From contig RPFO01000027.1 in the NCBI GenBank assembly GCA_009746045.1, forward strand, positions 1,310,976-1,374,975: a DNA stretch of 64,000 bases. The letters are read 5' to 3'. The notes below the pieces were generated by a model. The model worked only from the letters and a program-made list of their open reading frames with translations. It had not been told where the DNA came from and did not search any database. The DNA is from Mesostigma viride (lineage: Eukaryota; Streptophyta; Mesostigmatophyceae; Mesostigmatales; Mesostigmataceae). Below are positions 33,024 to 46,200 of this stretch, piece after piece (position 1 is the stretch's first letter; every line of letters begins with the position of its first letter). Position numbers and translations under genes: made by a program.

Positions 33024-36000
33024 ATTTGTTAACTTTTGTTTGTTTGTTTATTTGTTAACTTTGGGTGCGAATGTGGGGGCTTCAGCAATGCACTCCCAGC
33101 TTCCTGCTCACCTCCGCCCACCCCACACCCACAACTTACTGGTTGTGGTTGCCCTCACAAACTTGTGGTTGCCCTCACAAACTTGTGGTTGCCGTCACAA
33201 ACTTGTGGTTGCCCTCACAAACTTGTGGTTGCCCTCACAAACTTACTGGTTGTGGTTGCCCTCACAAACTTGTGGTTGCCCTCACAAACACCCTGGTTGC
33301 CCTCACAAACTTGTGGTTGCCCTCACAAACTTGTGGTTGCCCTCACAAACTTGTGGTTGCCCTCACAAACTTGTGGTTGCCCTCACAAACACCCTGGTTG
33401 CCCTCACAAACTTGTGGTTGCCCTCACAAACATCCTGGTCGCCCTCACAAAATGCTACTGCCAAATTGTTCTTCAAATTCAGTCATTTCTACTGTACCTG
33501 GCAGTCCTACTTCCTACTACGTTTTCTCACCTGGTCAGCGGTGCGCTGAATCGCCTCCCGCTGCGGCTTGAAATAGTCCTTTATGCTAGACCCGTACCCT
33601 GATTCGTTCTTCTTCTACACCACTTCCCACAACAAGCCACCCCACGGCTTGGAATAGTTTCCAATACTGGACCCTTACCCTCGTTCCTTTCTCTCTCTAC
33701 ACCACTACACGTCTCCTTTCAAAAGTACTACCTTCCTAAACACCACCTTCCTAAACCACTACCTTCCTAAACGACTACCTTCCTAAACGACTACCTTTCT
33801 AAACCACTACCTTCCTAAACGACTACCTCCCTAACCACTACCTTCCTAACGACTACCTTCCTAAACGACTACCTCCCTAACCACTACCTTCCGAAACGAC
33901 TACCTTTCTAAACGACCTTTCTAAACGACTACCTTTCTGAACACCACCTTTCTACACCACTACCTTTCTAAACGACTGCCTTTCTAAACGACTACCTTTC
34001 TACACCACTACCTTTCTAAACGACTGCCTTTCTAAACGACTACCTTCCTAAACCACAAGCCACCCCACGGCTTCTCACCTGGTCGGCGATGCGCTGGATG
34101 GCCTCCCGCTGCGGCTTGGTCGGATTCTCCAGACTGCCCATCGAGATGAACTTTGGGAACTTCCAAACGAGCAGGAACGCGTCGCCGATGTTCTTGTTGG
34201 CAGAGCCCGAGTGGAGCGAGACCTCCATGTGGACGATGCGCGCGATGGAGTTGACAAACTCCATCACCTGGCGGGGGTTTCGGGGCAGTTGTGGGGTTTC
34301 GGGGAATGAGGGAATCCAGGGACAGTGAAGGAAAGGTTCAATGATGAGGGGCTAGAGGGACGACTCAGTCAATGCGGACGATGCGTCGATGGAGTTGACA
34401 AACTCGATCACCTGGGGCAGCGGTGGGTCTTCAGAAACGAGGGAATGCAGAGAGAGAGTGAAGGGAAGGTTAACTTTGAGGGAGAAGTTCATGTGTACCG
34501 ATGGCGTGTGTACCGCAGTGCACCTTGGATAGAGTTGACAAACTTCATCACCTGGGGGCAGCGGTGGGGCTCGAAACGAGGGAATCCAGGGACAGTGACA
34601 GAAGGGGTAACGTTGAGGAGAGAGGAGTCTGTGGGTACAGTGCACCGATGGAGTTGACAAACTTCCATCACCTGGAGGCGAGCGTGGGCTCTGGGGGGAG
34701 AGAGGGGATGAAAGGAAATCGGGTGGGAAAGGGCTAGCTGAGGAGCAAGACCTGCTTGTGTGTGAGAGCATGCGTGCGATGGAGATGACCAACTCCATGG
34801 CCTGACGGTGGGTGTGGGCGTTTAGGGCAATGGCGGACGACGGCTTCGACTAAGGCAAGGGCGGTGGATTGTGAAAGTGTTGAAAGTACAGGGAATGGGG
34901 AAGGGAGTTAAGTTGTACTAATAAAATATTGGAGTAGTATATATTTTTGTGATTGTGCGGGAGTCGTTGAGATAAGAAGACTTAGACAAACTCTGCCACC
35001 CAGGGGTGGGCATGGGGTTGACTTGTTGGCGTGGGAAAAGAGGAAATGGAGGGAAAAGTAAGAGACGGGTCAACGGTGAGGAGTTTCCCGTCCATAAAGC
35101 TTTGAACCTCACATGCGCTACCCTTTAGATAGTGTTACTTCAGATTACAGTATTACTATATTACAATATTACTTCAGATTACCCGCAAAATATTCTTGAG
35201 TATATGTGCACAACACGTACTTGCTCTTGCAGCACCCCCCTGTTACGTCAATAAAAAGCTTTCGGCCTCACATATGCTCCGCGCCTCTATGTAGTCTATG
35301 TACTTGCGTCATTCACCCCCTTATACGCGTGGTATGGCGCAAAATTTGACCTGCACATATAACGAATATCAAAGAATCTGACCACACTCTACTACACATC
35401 TGCCACGCACCTGCTCCTGCAGCACTTTGGCCACATCCATGAAGCTTCAAACTTCCTCAGGAGCTACTATGTAGTCTCTGATATTACTCCAGAACCCCAA
35501 ACATACATCACTACTATGGAGCCTATCTAATTACCTTAACTACTGTGGAACCTATCTAATTACCTATCTAATAACCCCGCACATACCGCCGGGAGGGCTG
35601 GGGTATAGTGCCAGCATAACATTCTACGGCGGTGCATTCTCATTTCAGCAGGTCAGTCATAGAAAACGAGCATCGCTCCCCAAATATACATAGCATACAT
35701 GAAACTAAAAATAGCGGGTATAAATAGTAAATAATATTGTATGCACGATAGCGCAGCTGCACCTGCAGCACCTCAGTCACATCAACGAAGCTCAGCGGCA
35801 AGTCACATCAACAAAGCTCAGCGACGTACTAGTACTATGTATACATACTAGTTGTACTGTTTATGTATGTATATACTACATCGTGGTACTACTTTATGGA
35901 CAGCGCACCTGCCCCTGCAGCACCTCGGTCCCTTCAACGAAGCTTGTAGGTACTAGTACTATGTACACACAGTAGAAGGGCTATGTACATACAGTAGTGT

Positions 36001-39000
36001 TGCTATGTATGTATATACAGTAGAAGGGCTATGTACATACAGTAGAAGGGCTATGTACATACAGTAGAAGGGCTATGTACATACAGTAGTGGTGCTGTGT
36101 ATATACAGTAGTGGTGCTATGTATATATATGGACAACGGACCTGCTCCTGCAGCACCTCGGTAACGTCCGTGAAGTTGCGGATGTCGCAGAACCCGAAGA
36201 TGGCCACCATCTTGTGGCCAGCGACCATCGGGTTCAGGTCACCCCCGTTCTTCATGTTTTCGCCGATGATCTCGGCCCCTGCGTCGCCGAAGCCGATAGC
36301 CAGGAGCGAGCAGATCTTGATGATGCTGTTCTCCAGGATCATGGTCTGGCGAGGGGAATGGGTAGGTTGCATGGGAACGGGAAGTGGGGGGGGTTAATGG
36401 TATCCCGTGTCATGGTCTGGCGAGGGGAATGGGTAGGTTGGATGGGAACGGGAAGTGGGGGATGATTGAGATTTCTTGGGGATGAGAGTCAATACCTCTT
36501 TTGATGAGCAGATGATCAACGTCTTGCTGAATTGGTTAACAAAGCCGGCGGAAAATATGTAACATTAACAAAGCCGGCGGAAAATATGCAATACGGCCAG
36601 TAGTGATCAGATTTTCACTACGCAGTTCTCATCAGTAAGGTCTGGGTAGTGCGTGACCTGTGCCAGCAGGAGAACAAGGGCAGGCAGGGCGGCAGTGGCG
36701 CGCAGCATGACAGCGTCTGTGGGTGGGCAAGCAGGCGCGTTGGATGGGGCTCGCATCGGTAGGGTGATTGATCGCGATCGAGCTGTGATGATAGAAATGG
36801 TGTGTTGATGATAAAAATGTCTTCTCTCATCACAATTTGGTGGATGGTGGTTGTGGGTCGGTATGTTGATTGATAGCGAGAGGTGAGGGTAGACACAGCG
36901 TTATGTTGCCGGTAATGTCTTCTCGCATGGGGTTCCATTGGCCTTGGGTGGATGGGGTTGTGGGTCGGGCGGGGGGGTTGCGTAGGGCTGGGTTTGGTGA
37001 AGTGACGTATGGAAGCTTTATGAGCGATAATACATTGGCGAGAGACCATGCCGGCATCAGCATCCCTCTTGTTATCATATACTGGCAAGAGAACATGCCA
37101 GCACTAGCATCCCTGGTATAAATCCTAGTGTAATCCCTAGTACAATCGCTAGTATAATCCCAAGCATGATGCCTAGTATAATCCCACGCAAAATCCCGAG
37201 CATAATCCCTAGTACAACCCCTAGTACAATCCTTAGTATAGCTGTTGTGGTATAATATCCTTAACCCACCTCAAACTGGGTGTATCCTCCACCCACCTCA
37301 AAACTGGTTGTGTTCTCCACCCACCTCAAACTGGTTGTCCGACTTCTTGCGCTTGCCCGTCTTCTCTTCTTCATGAAGCACCTTCTGCTTCATCAGCGGG
37401 TTCTCCGATACGTCCCGCACCTGGGGCACGAATAGCCGTTTAAATGGCAGCGAGGCAGCGACCGACAGCAGCGGCCTATTTGTTAAATTGGGTTCTCTGA
37501 TACGTCCCGCACCTGTGGTACCTGATTACCTGGGGTATTACGGCCCTAAGGCACGAGAAACAATTAGCAGCGTCTTTTAACGCACACGAAACGTGTGTGA
37601 TGACAAGGAAGCATCACTCCCCTCCCCCCCCGTTCCCCCAGCACCACCCTGTACTTATAGAAAACTTCACACCCTCACCTTGTTAATCATGCTCTAAATG
37701 ATGACCAAAGCAATAGCACAAGCACTCATGAACAGCCCCAATCAAGCTAGAGAGCCTAGACTAGGGTATCTAGAGCAGCTAGAGTGCCTAGGCTAGGGTA
37801 TCTAAAGGAGGTAGAGCGCCTAGACTAGAATATCTAGAGTAGTTAGAGCGCCTAGACTAGGGGTATTTAGAGTAGCTAGAGAGCCTAGACAAGGGAAACC
37901 CTGGGAAATCGCACCTGCTAGATCATGCGCTCAATGGGCAGGGTGTCGAGCACACCAACCACCCTACATAGCAGCCTGATTCCCACACTATGTGGCATGA
38001 TGTAGCGCGCACGCTGTGTGGCATGATATAGCGCGCACGCTGTGTGGCATGATATAGCGCGCACGCTGTGTGGCATGATATAGCGCGCACGCTGTGTGGC
38101 ATGATATAGCCCGCACGCTGTGTGGCATGATATAGCGCGCACGCTGTGTGGCATGATATAGCGCGCACGCTGTGTGGCATGCTATAGCGTGCACGCTGTG
38201 TGGTGTGATATAGCCCGCACGCTGTGTAGTATGATGTTATGTTCCTAATTAATTAATTATGCAGTATGATATAGCCCGCACCCGCACACTGTGTACTATG
38301 AGCCTCCTCACCTTCTTGATCATGCGCTCGATGGGCATGATGACGAGCTCGTTGGCATCGCGAGAGAACAGGAGCGCTCCCATGCCCAGAATGATGCACA
38401 CAAAGACAGTGCTGGCGCACGCACGCATCAAGCAGGGGGGGAGGGGGGGCATAGGGGAATAGGGGAATAGGGGAACAGGGGAATGGGGGGTAAACATGAT
38501 GCATTCTCAAACATGGTGCTGGCAGACAGGATGAGCGATGAGGGCATCGTGAGGCCAGAATAATGAGCGACGAGGGATGGGCATCGTGAGGCCTGAATAA
38601 TGAGCGACGAGGGATGATCATCGTGAGGCCAGAATAATGAGCGACGAGGGATGGGCATCGTGAGGCCAGAATAATGAGCGACGAGGGATGGGCATCGTGA
38701 GGCCAGAATAATGAGCGACGAGGGATGGGCATCGGGAGGCCAGAATAATGAGCGACGAGGGATGGGCATCGGGAGGCCAGAATAATGAGCGACGAGGGAT
38801 GGGCATCGGGAGGCCAGAATAATGAGCGACGAGGGATGGGCATCGGGAGGGGGTCAGGGAGAAAGTGTGTGTGGATGCCGAAGATGCAAGATGCAGATGA
38901 GCCAGAGCAGACGTAGGGTTGATGGGCAGACGTAGGGTTGATGGGCAGACGTAGGGTTGATAGGCAGACGCAGGGTTGATGGGCAGACGCAGGGTTGATG

Positions 39001-42000
39001 GGCAGACATAGGGTTGAGCAGAGGTAGACTTCAAGCACGCAGCACCTGTGCTCATCCGTGAAAACTCAATGGCGAGGCAGACGGGGGGTGTAAATGGATT
39101 TGCATTAGCATTTGTTTCCCTCGATCGCGCACAGCTTCCATTAATGTGTTGCGCTATCTGTTTACCCACCGGCATGTGTTCAGGATCGCCTGCATCCGGA
39201 TTCCTCCATTCCTATTCAACACACACAACAGATAGGCGGGGTGTTCCAAAAAATACCCACCGGCATATGTTTAGGATGGCCTGCATCTGGCTCTCCCACC
39301 GCTTGTCGCTCACGGACTCGCTCGTGTCAAAAATAGACAGCAGCATTTCCCCGGGCCGGAGGTGGTCCAGCCGCTCTCGCTTGAACAGGATGGTCCCGTT
39401 GATAGACTGCCAGCGAGGGCGAGGGGGAGAGGGCAATGGGTTGCATTTGCATGACAGGTTAGGTAGCATCAGAAACGGTGGCGGATGAGGGAAGGTGGAC
39501 AAGCACGCATAGCAAACGGTGGGGGGATGAGGGAAGGTGGACAAGCACGCATAGCAAACGGTGGGGGGATGAGGAAAGGTGGACAAGCACGCATAGCAAA
39601 CGGTGGGGGGATGAGGAAAGGTGGACAAGCACGCATAGCAAACGGTGGGGGGATGAGGAAAGGTGGACAAGCACGCAGTATGCCCCAGCGTGACTAAAGA
39701 GGTCCCGTTGAGCGCTATGAGCGCGTCCACGCACGCCTCTAGCTCCTATACGTGTGGAGTCAACCCCTATCTATACATAGGGGCACGTAGGTCTCCAGCT
39801 CCTATACGTTAGGAGTCAACCCCTATCTATACATAGGGGCACGTAGGTCTCCAGCTCCTATACATGTGGAGTCGACCCCTATCGATACATAAGGGCACAT
39901 AAGCACCCACCATGGTCAGCGGATGGATCGTTTCCACATAGGTCTCCAGCGTGGTCCGGTAAATCGAGCTGTCATTGCTCTGAATAAAATCCCAGTAGTC
40001 CAGGCCACTCCTCGAGCTCCCCATGTAGCTCTCGTGCACCATCTGGGGCGGTCCATAGAGCAGCCAGTAAGCGACACATCAAACGACACATAGAGCAACA
40101 CATGTGACAAAGGGGGCATCGCAGAAGCACACCGCAACAGCTTCCCAATGCAACCCGCTACGCAAAGGGGGTTGGATGTGTTTAATGCTGCTCACCATGT
40201 AGGTCCTGTGCCATGTCTGCGACCATCCATGGAACAACGACATGTACCAGATAAAGTAGAAACACGCCAAGAGTCTATTTAAGGGATGAGCGACCGAGCG
40301 GTCGCGGGACAGCATCACATTCCCCAGTAGTTATGCTGTCATTGATGCCAGCAATACTGGAAACGTTACAAACCCCTTTGGGTAAATGGGATGTCACTAT
40401 ATTGAAGAAAGTCATTGCCATGCCTGCAGTGTTGGACGTGCCCAGCACGAAGTTTAAGTTGGCGTAAAGTTTAACTAAAAGTTGGTGTTGAAGACAAGGA
40501 TCATCCATCACAATCAGCACCACCCGCCACAAGAGCACGCCAAAAACAAGACAAGGGTGCAGTGCTTTTAGTAACGGTACGCGTGCGTCAGCCGCTGACG
40601 CGTCAGTGTCTGACCCGTCCGACTTTTTCGTCCGCGCGTCAGACAGCTGACGCGTAAATTTTGGCTCTGCGTCAGTCGACTGACGCATAAATTTTGTCTG
40701 CACATTAGTCGTCTGACGCGTAAATTCAGGCAGCATGTCAGTACTTATGGGCACCGAGTCTATGCGTCAGGCAGGGTCAATATAAGGTGGGTACCTACTA
40801 ATGTACTGAAGTCCACTGAAATGCTAACTTCGCACTGGATATCTACGAATTCAAGTTCACCAGTTCAGGTCTGTTCGTTGATATGCTTCAAGATTCTAGG
40901 CCGTTATCATGCCCATGCCAGACCCGCCGGCCCTAGCCTGCTTGGCGGCGAGAGTGACGAGAGTTCTAGACGAATGTAAAGTTGTAACCCAGGACGACTG
41001 GCCATGGTCGATGTCTCGATGATGGCAAAGGTTTTAGGAATATGATTGATGAGCTGATTGATGAAGCGTTGCGAGGTTGCCTGATTTACATATTGCTTTG
41101 AATCGAATTCCAGGTGTGTTTATTAACGCTGTAGATTTGTTTGCATAAGAAAGAATTCTGTCCATTATTAGATGCGTAGGGAAATTTCGGGCCGGGTCAG
41201 TAATATTGTATAAACATTTAACAACGTTAATGGTTTAGTCCGATAGTCAACTAGCAAAGTTAGCGACCTGGGGGTTGGAAGTTTTTGGGTGAAGGGATGG
41301 CGCCGGAAGGAATACTGGGAAAAATTAAATCTGGGGGGATCGCAGCTTTTTTCATGCCGAAACAGGCCGCCGACATGGCCAAAGCGCCTGCGCCTGGTCC
41401 GCGTGCCATTGTTGGCGTAGGCCAGGCAGCCGACGCGCTGAACCGCAGCAAGAGGAAAAGGGGGAATGATAGCAATGCAGCCAGCAGTGCAGCAGCAGCA
41501 GCATCGGCTCAGTCCGGCAATGCTGGTGAGCCCCCAGGCTGACGCTCCGCCAACGGCGGCAAGTCAGCCAGGCTGACGCGGACTAAAACCCTTACTAAAA
41601 GCACTGCAAGGGTGAACAAGAAAAGACAGGAGGCAAAACGAGAGGCAAGAGAGAGCAAGGCCATACAACGAAAGAGGCAAGAGAGCAGACCGCAGCAAGG
41701 ACGATGACACGATTGATGCAACAAGTTGATAGTGCTCCTGTAGTACTATCTCATACTACAGTCTCAATACTATAGTCTTAATACTATAGTCTTAATACTA
41801 CAGTCTTAATACTATAGTCTTAATACTACAGTCTTAATACTACAGTCTTAATGCTATAGTCTCAATTCTATAGTCTTGATACTACAGTCTTTATACTGTA
41901 GTACTCTTTCATATTAATGGGACTCTCGCATGAGACGATGGCGATACCCACCTCCAGGCCCCGCAGCGTGACCGCGCCCTACCCACCTGCGTTCATGCTA

Positions 42001-43211
42001 ACAGTGCTCAGTACTCTCGAATAAGACAACGATGGCGACACCCACCTCCAGGCCCCGCAGAGTGAACGTGTCTGGGATGAGGTAAAAGTTGGCGTCAAAG
42101 ATGGGGACCATGAACAGCATGAGCAGCACGCCGATGATGACGCGCCGCGTGGTCAGGTCCGAGAGCTTCTGGCCGACGCGGCTCTGCTGCACCCCACCAG
42201 GCTTGCCCTGCACGGTGACAAGTAGTGTCACGGGTGGGTGCACGACATATGTCAGTACAGTGTGACATTCAGTAAGGCATCACATGCTGCATCACGTCAC
42301 AGTGCCTGGCCTGCGCGGTGACATGCAGTCCCAGGGTCAAGCAAAAGTCCCCGAAGATGGTGGTTTGTATTACAAGTCAACTGCTCCACGTTGCTGGGCT
42401 TGGAGTGCAGGACAGGGCCGGCTCATGACCGAGGAAAGAGAGGATGGTGGTGAGTGTGATGGATGCTGCTATGGTGCACCTCGCTGGGCATGACCTGCAG
42501 GGTATAGGGGTTTCCAGTTTCCTTCGGTGGTTAGCAGCATATAAATAGCTGCACCTCGTTGTTTGGCCGGCAGGGCAGGGACCAGCCCCTAACGAAGGAA
42601 AGAGATGCGTGGCGGTGAGTATCAACAAACAAGTTTATTGGTGGTCACACATACGGTAGCAGAAAGTGATGTGGATGAACTACCCGCGTCATTATGTAAT
42701 TTATTTCTTTTATCATGCACCTCGCTACACTTCGCCTGGCCGAGGCATTTACTTCGTACACCGCCCCACAGTGCGCCGCCTTGCCGACCTGCGACAGGCC
42801 CGGCACAACCCACAATACGATAGAGTCTAGGAAGCATTTCCCCAGCCCACCCCACGCACCATCTTGCCAAGGTGCTCCTGTTGAAGCGCGTACAACTCCG
42901 GGTCCATCTTGGCGCGCTGGACCTCGTCCTGCGTGCGCTTGAGGTTATGATACATCTTGAAGACCCGCACGAGGCGGATCAGGCGCAGAATGCGGCCCGC
43001 GCGCGTTCCGGCGCGGGAGGTGCGGCCCGCGCGGGCGAGCGTGGCCGAGTTCGCGCCCTCGTCTGTGCAGGGACAAAAAATGTCATCGATGCAGGGTAGC
43101 AGGGTCAAGAGGTCTGGCGCCGGGTGATGGAGCAGAGGGCGTAGAAATGAGCGTCGGGGCACTAGTGTGGTTGCAAGCATGGCACATGCCGCCATGCCCC
43201 TGTCTGCGCAA

Positions 43212-43253
<42 letters not shown>

Positions 43254-46200
43254 TATTATTAGTCTGCGCAAGATACTCGAGAATGTCACAGGCCAGGCCC
43301 TCGTCTGCACTAACTAATTAAGTTAGTTTACAGGCCAGGCCGACAAGGAGCACTGGATGAGGGTTAGAGGGACAGCGTGGCATTCCAAAAAATTAAAATG
43401 CTATATGATTGTTTATTGTGTCAGTGCTGTGCCTTCACCTGCGCGAGGTAAACAGGTGAGAAGGCAAGAGCAGGAACCAGAACAGGTGCGAAGTCAAGAA
43501 GAGATGGATGGTGGAGCATAGCGCGTGTTGGGGGGGCATGCACATGAGAGACAGTGAGAAAGGGAGCCAGAGAGTTTTCTTTGGCGCGGATGCCGCCGGG
43601 CCATTGTCTGCGAAGGAAAGTTAAGTTGCCTTGCAAAGGTTCACAAGTGAAAATGGTGGAGCAGAGGAGGGTGGGAAGAGCGTGTAGACAACATGTATGT
43701 ATATACTACTATATACTACTATAGCATACATCCTTTATGTACGTATACATCCTTTATGCATTGAAATAGCTCAACAGGAGTGAGAGGAGCGCGGGAGCCA
43801 TGGCAAAATTGGTAGCGTGGATGAGGGCACGGCCCCTTCCGCTGCGCCAGGTGATTAGGTGAATAGGCGAACAGGCAAATAGGTGAATAGGTGAATAGGC
43901 GAACAGGTGAATAGGTGAATAGGTGAACAGGTGAATAGGTGAATAGGTGAACAGGTGAATAGGTGAATAGGTGAATAGGTGAATAGGTGAATAGGTGAAT
44001 AGGTGAATAGGTGAATAGGTGAATAGGTGAATAGGTGAATAGGTGAATAGGTGAATAGGTGAATAGGTGAATAGGTGAATAGGTGAATAGGTGAATAGGT
44101 GAATAGGTGAATAGGTGAATAGGTGAATAGGTGAATAGGTGAATAGGTGAATCAAGTGAACAGGTGAATAGGTGAATAGGTGAATAGGTGAATAGATGAA
44201 TAGATGAATAGATGAATAGGTGAATAGGTGAATAGGTGAATAGGTGAATAGGTGAATAGGTGAATCAAGTGAACAGGTAACTAGGCGAAGCCAAGCAGTA
44301 CAAGGGGAGCACGAAGAGGATGGCATGTACACGCGCGTGGCAGCGGACAAAAAAAAGACAAATTTCGGGCGCCCGTGTGTGAACCAAGTAGATTGTCCAC
44401 ATGGATTAAAGTGGATTGTTCACGTCAAGAAGTTGGGAGATGACGGAGCAGTAAGTGAGGGCATGGGCATCAGGGCAATAGCATGAAAGCGAGCGTGGCA
44501 GGGGATGTCATGCCCTCGCCTGCGCAGGAAAACAGTACAATACCATCACAAAGTAAGCCATGATGGAGCACATAAATAAGGGCGAGGTGTGTGCTGGAGC
44601 CATTGCACAAAAACACAGCGTGGCAGAGCATGCCGCCCGATCCGCTCACCTGCACAAACAGGTCCATCTCGATGGGCACATCCGGCAGCAGCGATGTTAC
44701 TTACTACCCAGCAGCAGCGACGTTACTTACTACAACAACCTAGATCCATAATCTATATATAAAATATATATCCATAATCTCTATATATTAAAAATATATC
44801 CATAATCTGTCTATATATAATAGATGACTTGCCTGATTCGCTCTCCTGAATAAACAGGTGCATTACGACGGGTAGATCCAGCAGCAGCGATAACGTCGCG
44901 ATCAGGTCGAGCCAAAAATAGAAGCCGAGGAAGTAGTCTGGCTTAGATATGCTCGCCAGGACTGGAGGGTGGGCCGGTGGGGGGATAGGCAAGCATGCGT
45001 GTGTTAGTGTTAGTGTTAGTGTGCGTGTGCGTGTGTGTGTGTGTGTGTGCGTGTGTGTGTGTGTGTGTCTGTGTGTGTGTGTGCGTTGTGTTTGTGTTTG
45101 TGTTTGTGTTTGTGTTTGTGTTTGTGTGCGTGTGTGTGCGTGTGTGTGTGTGCGTTGTGTTTGTGTTTGTGTTTGTGTTTGTGTGCGTGTGTGTGTGTGT
45201 GTGCGTGTGTGTGTGTGTGCGTGTGTGTGTGTGTCTGTGTGTGTGTGTGTGCGTGTGTGTGTGGGGGGGAGGGTGGGGTGGGGGGGGGGGGGGGGGGGGT
45301 GCGTGTGCGTGTGCGTGTGCGTGTGCGTGTGCGTGTGCGTGTGCGTGTGCGTGTGCGTGTGCGTGTGCGTGTGCGTGTGCGTGTGCGTGTGCGTGTGCGT
45401 GTGCGTGTGCGTGTGCGTGTGCGTGTGCGTTGTGTTTGTGTTTGTGTTTGTGTTTGTGTTGTGTTTGTGTTTGTGTTTGTGTTTGTGTTTGTGTTTGTGT
45501 TTGTGTTTGTGTTTGTGTTTGTGTTTGTGTTTGTGTTTGTGTTTGTGTTTGTGTTTGTGTTTGTGTTTGTGTTTGTGTTTGTGTTTGTGTTTGTGTTTGT
45601 GTTTTGGTTGTGTTGTGTTTGTGTTTGTGTTTGTGTTTGTGCTTGTGTTGTGTTGTGTTTGTGTTTGTGTTTGTGTTTGTGCTTGTGTTGTGTTGTGTTG
45701 TGTTGTGTTGTGTTGTGTTGTGTTGTGTTGTGTTGTGTTGTGTTTTGGTTGTGTTGTGTTGTGTTGTGTTGTGTTGTGTTGTGTTGTGATGTGTCGTGTC
45801 GTGTCGTGTCGTGTCGTGTCGTGTCGTGTCGTGTCGTGTCGTGTCGTGTCGTGTCGTGTCGTGTCGTGTCGTGTCGTGTTGTGTTGTGTCGTGTTGTGCT
45901 GTGCTTTTTTTTTTTTTTTTTTTTGGTGTGTGTGTGTGGTGTGCAAGCAAGATCAAGACAAAGGGCCAAAAGGTTAGCGCGATACAGCAGGTGTCAAGAG
46001 GAGCGAATGGGGAAGTAGTCTGGCTTGGATATATTGGCTTGGATGTATTGGCTTGGATACATGCTCACCAGCACGGCAGGGTGGTGGGAGGGACAATGGG
46101 CAGGGACAATGGGGAGGGACAATGGGCAGGGACGACGGGGATGCCAGATCATAAGAAAATTCGGAAGCGACGGGGAGCGCTACGCCATCAGCAATGTTCC

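Noticed and set aside
37911-37952. Possible alternative exon of gene B reading LPIERMI
   Set aside because: It contains a stop codon directly after the conserved part and is a decayed copy of the exon 8 end.
37985-38850. CRISPR-like arrays
   Set aside because: The repeats are contiguous minisatellites without unique spacers and lie in introns of a eukaryotic gene.
39685-39735. Extra small exon of gene B (ACVDALIALNGT)
   Set aside because: Exon 6 joins exon 7 directly in phase 0 and this sequence resembles the beginning of exon 7. No good donor follows. Kept only as an echo.
40275-40754. 159-codon minus-strand frame with repeated FTRQ/DAR motifs and a hydrophobic stretch
   Set aside because: It crosses the border of the hAT element at 40560, so it mixes intron and transposon sequence; the repeats come from the TGACGCGTAAATTT units.
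43754-44350. 198-codon minus-strand frame with repeated IHLFTYSP
   Set aside because: Product of the 9-bp GAATAGGTG repeat in intron 3 of gene B.
44641-44700. Alternative exon 3 of gene B ending in a strong GTGAGC donor
   Set aside because: It gives phase 0 and cannot join exon 4 in frame. The exon at 44833-44961 gives continuous S2-S3 sequence and the right phase.
44753-45977. Several open frames of more than 250 codons on both strands (His/Thr-, Val/Cys- and Val/Phe-type repeats)
   Set aside because: They arise only from the GT-type simple sequence in intron 2 of gene B; all frames are open at once and have no non-repeat content.
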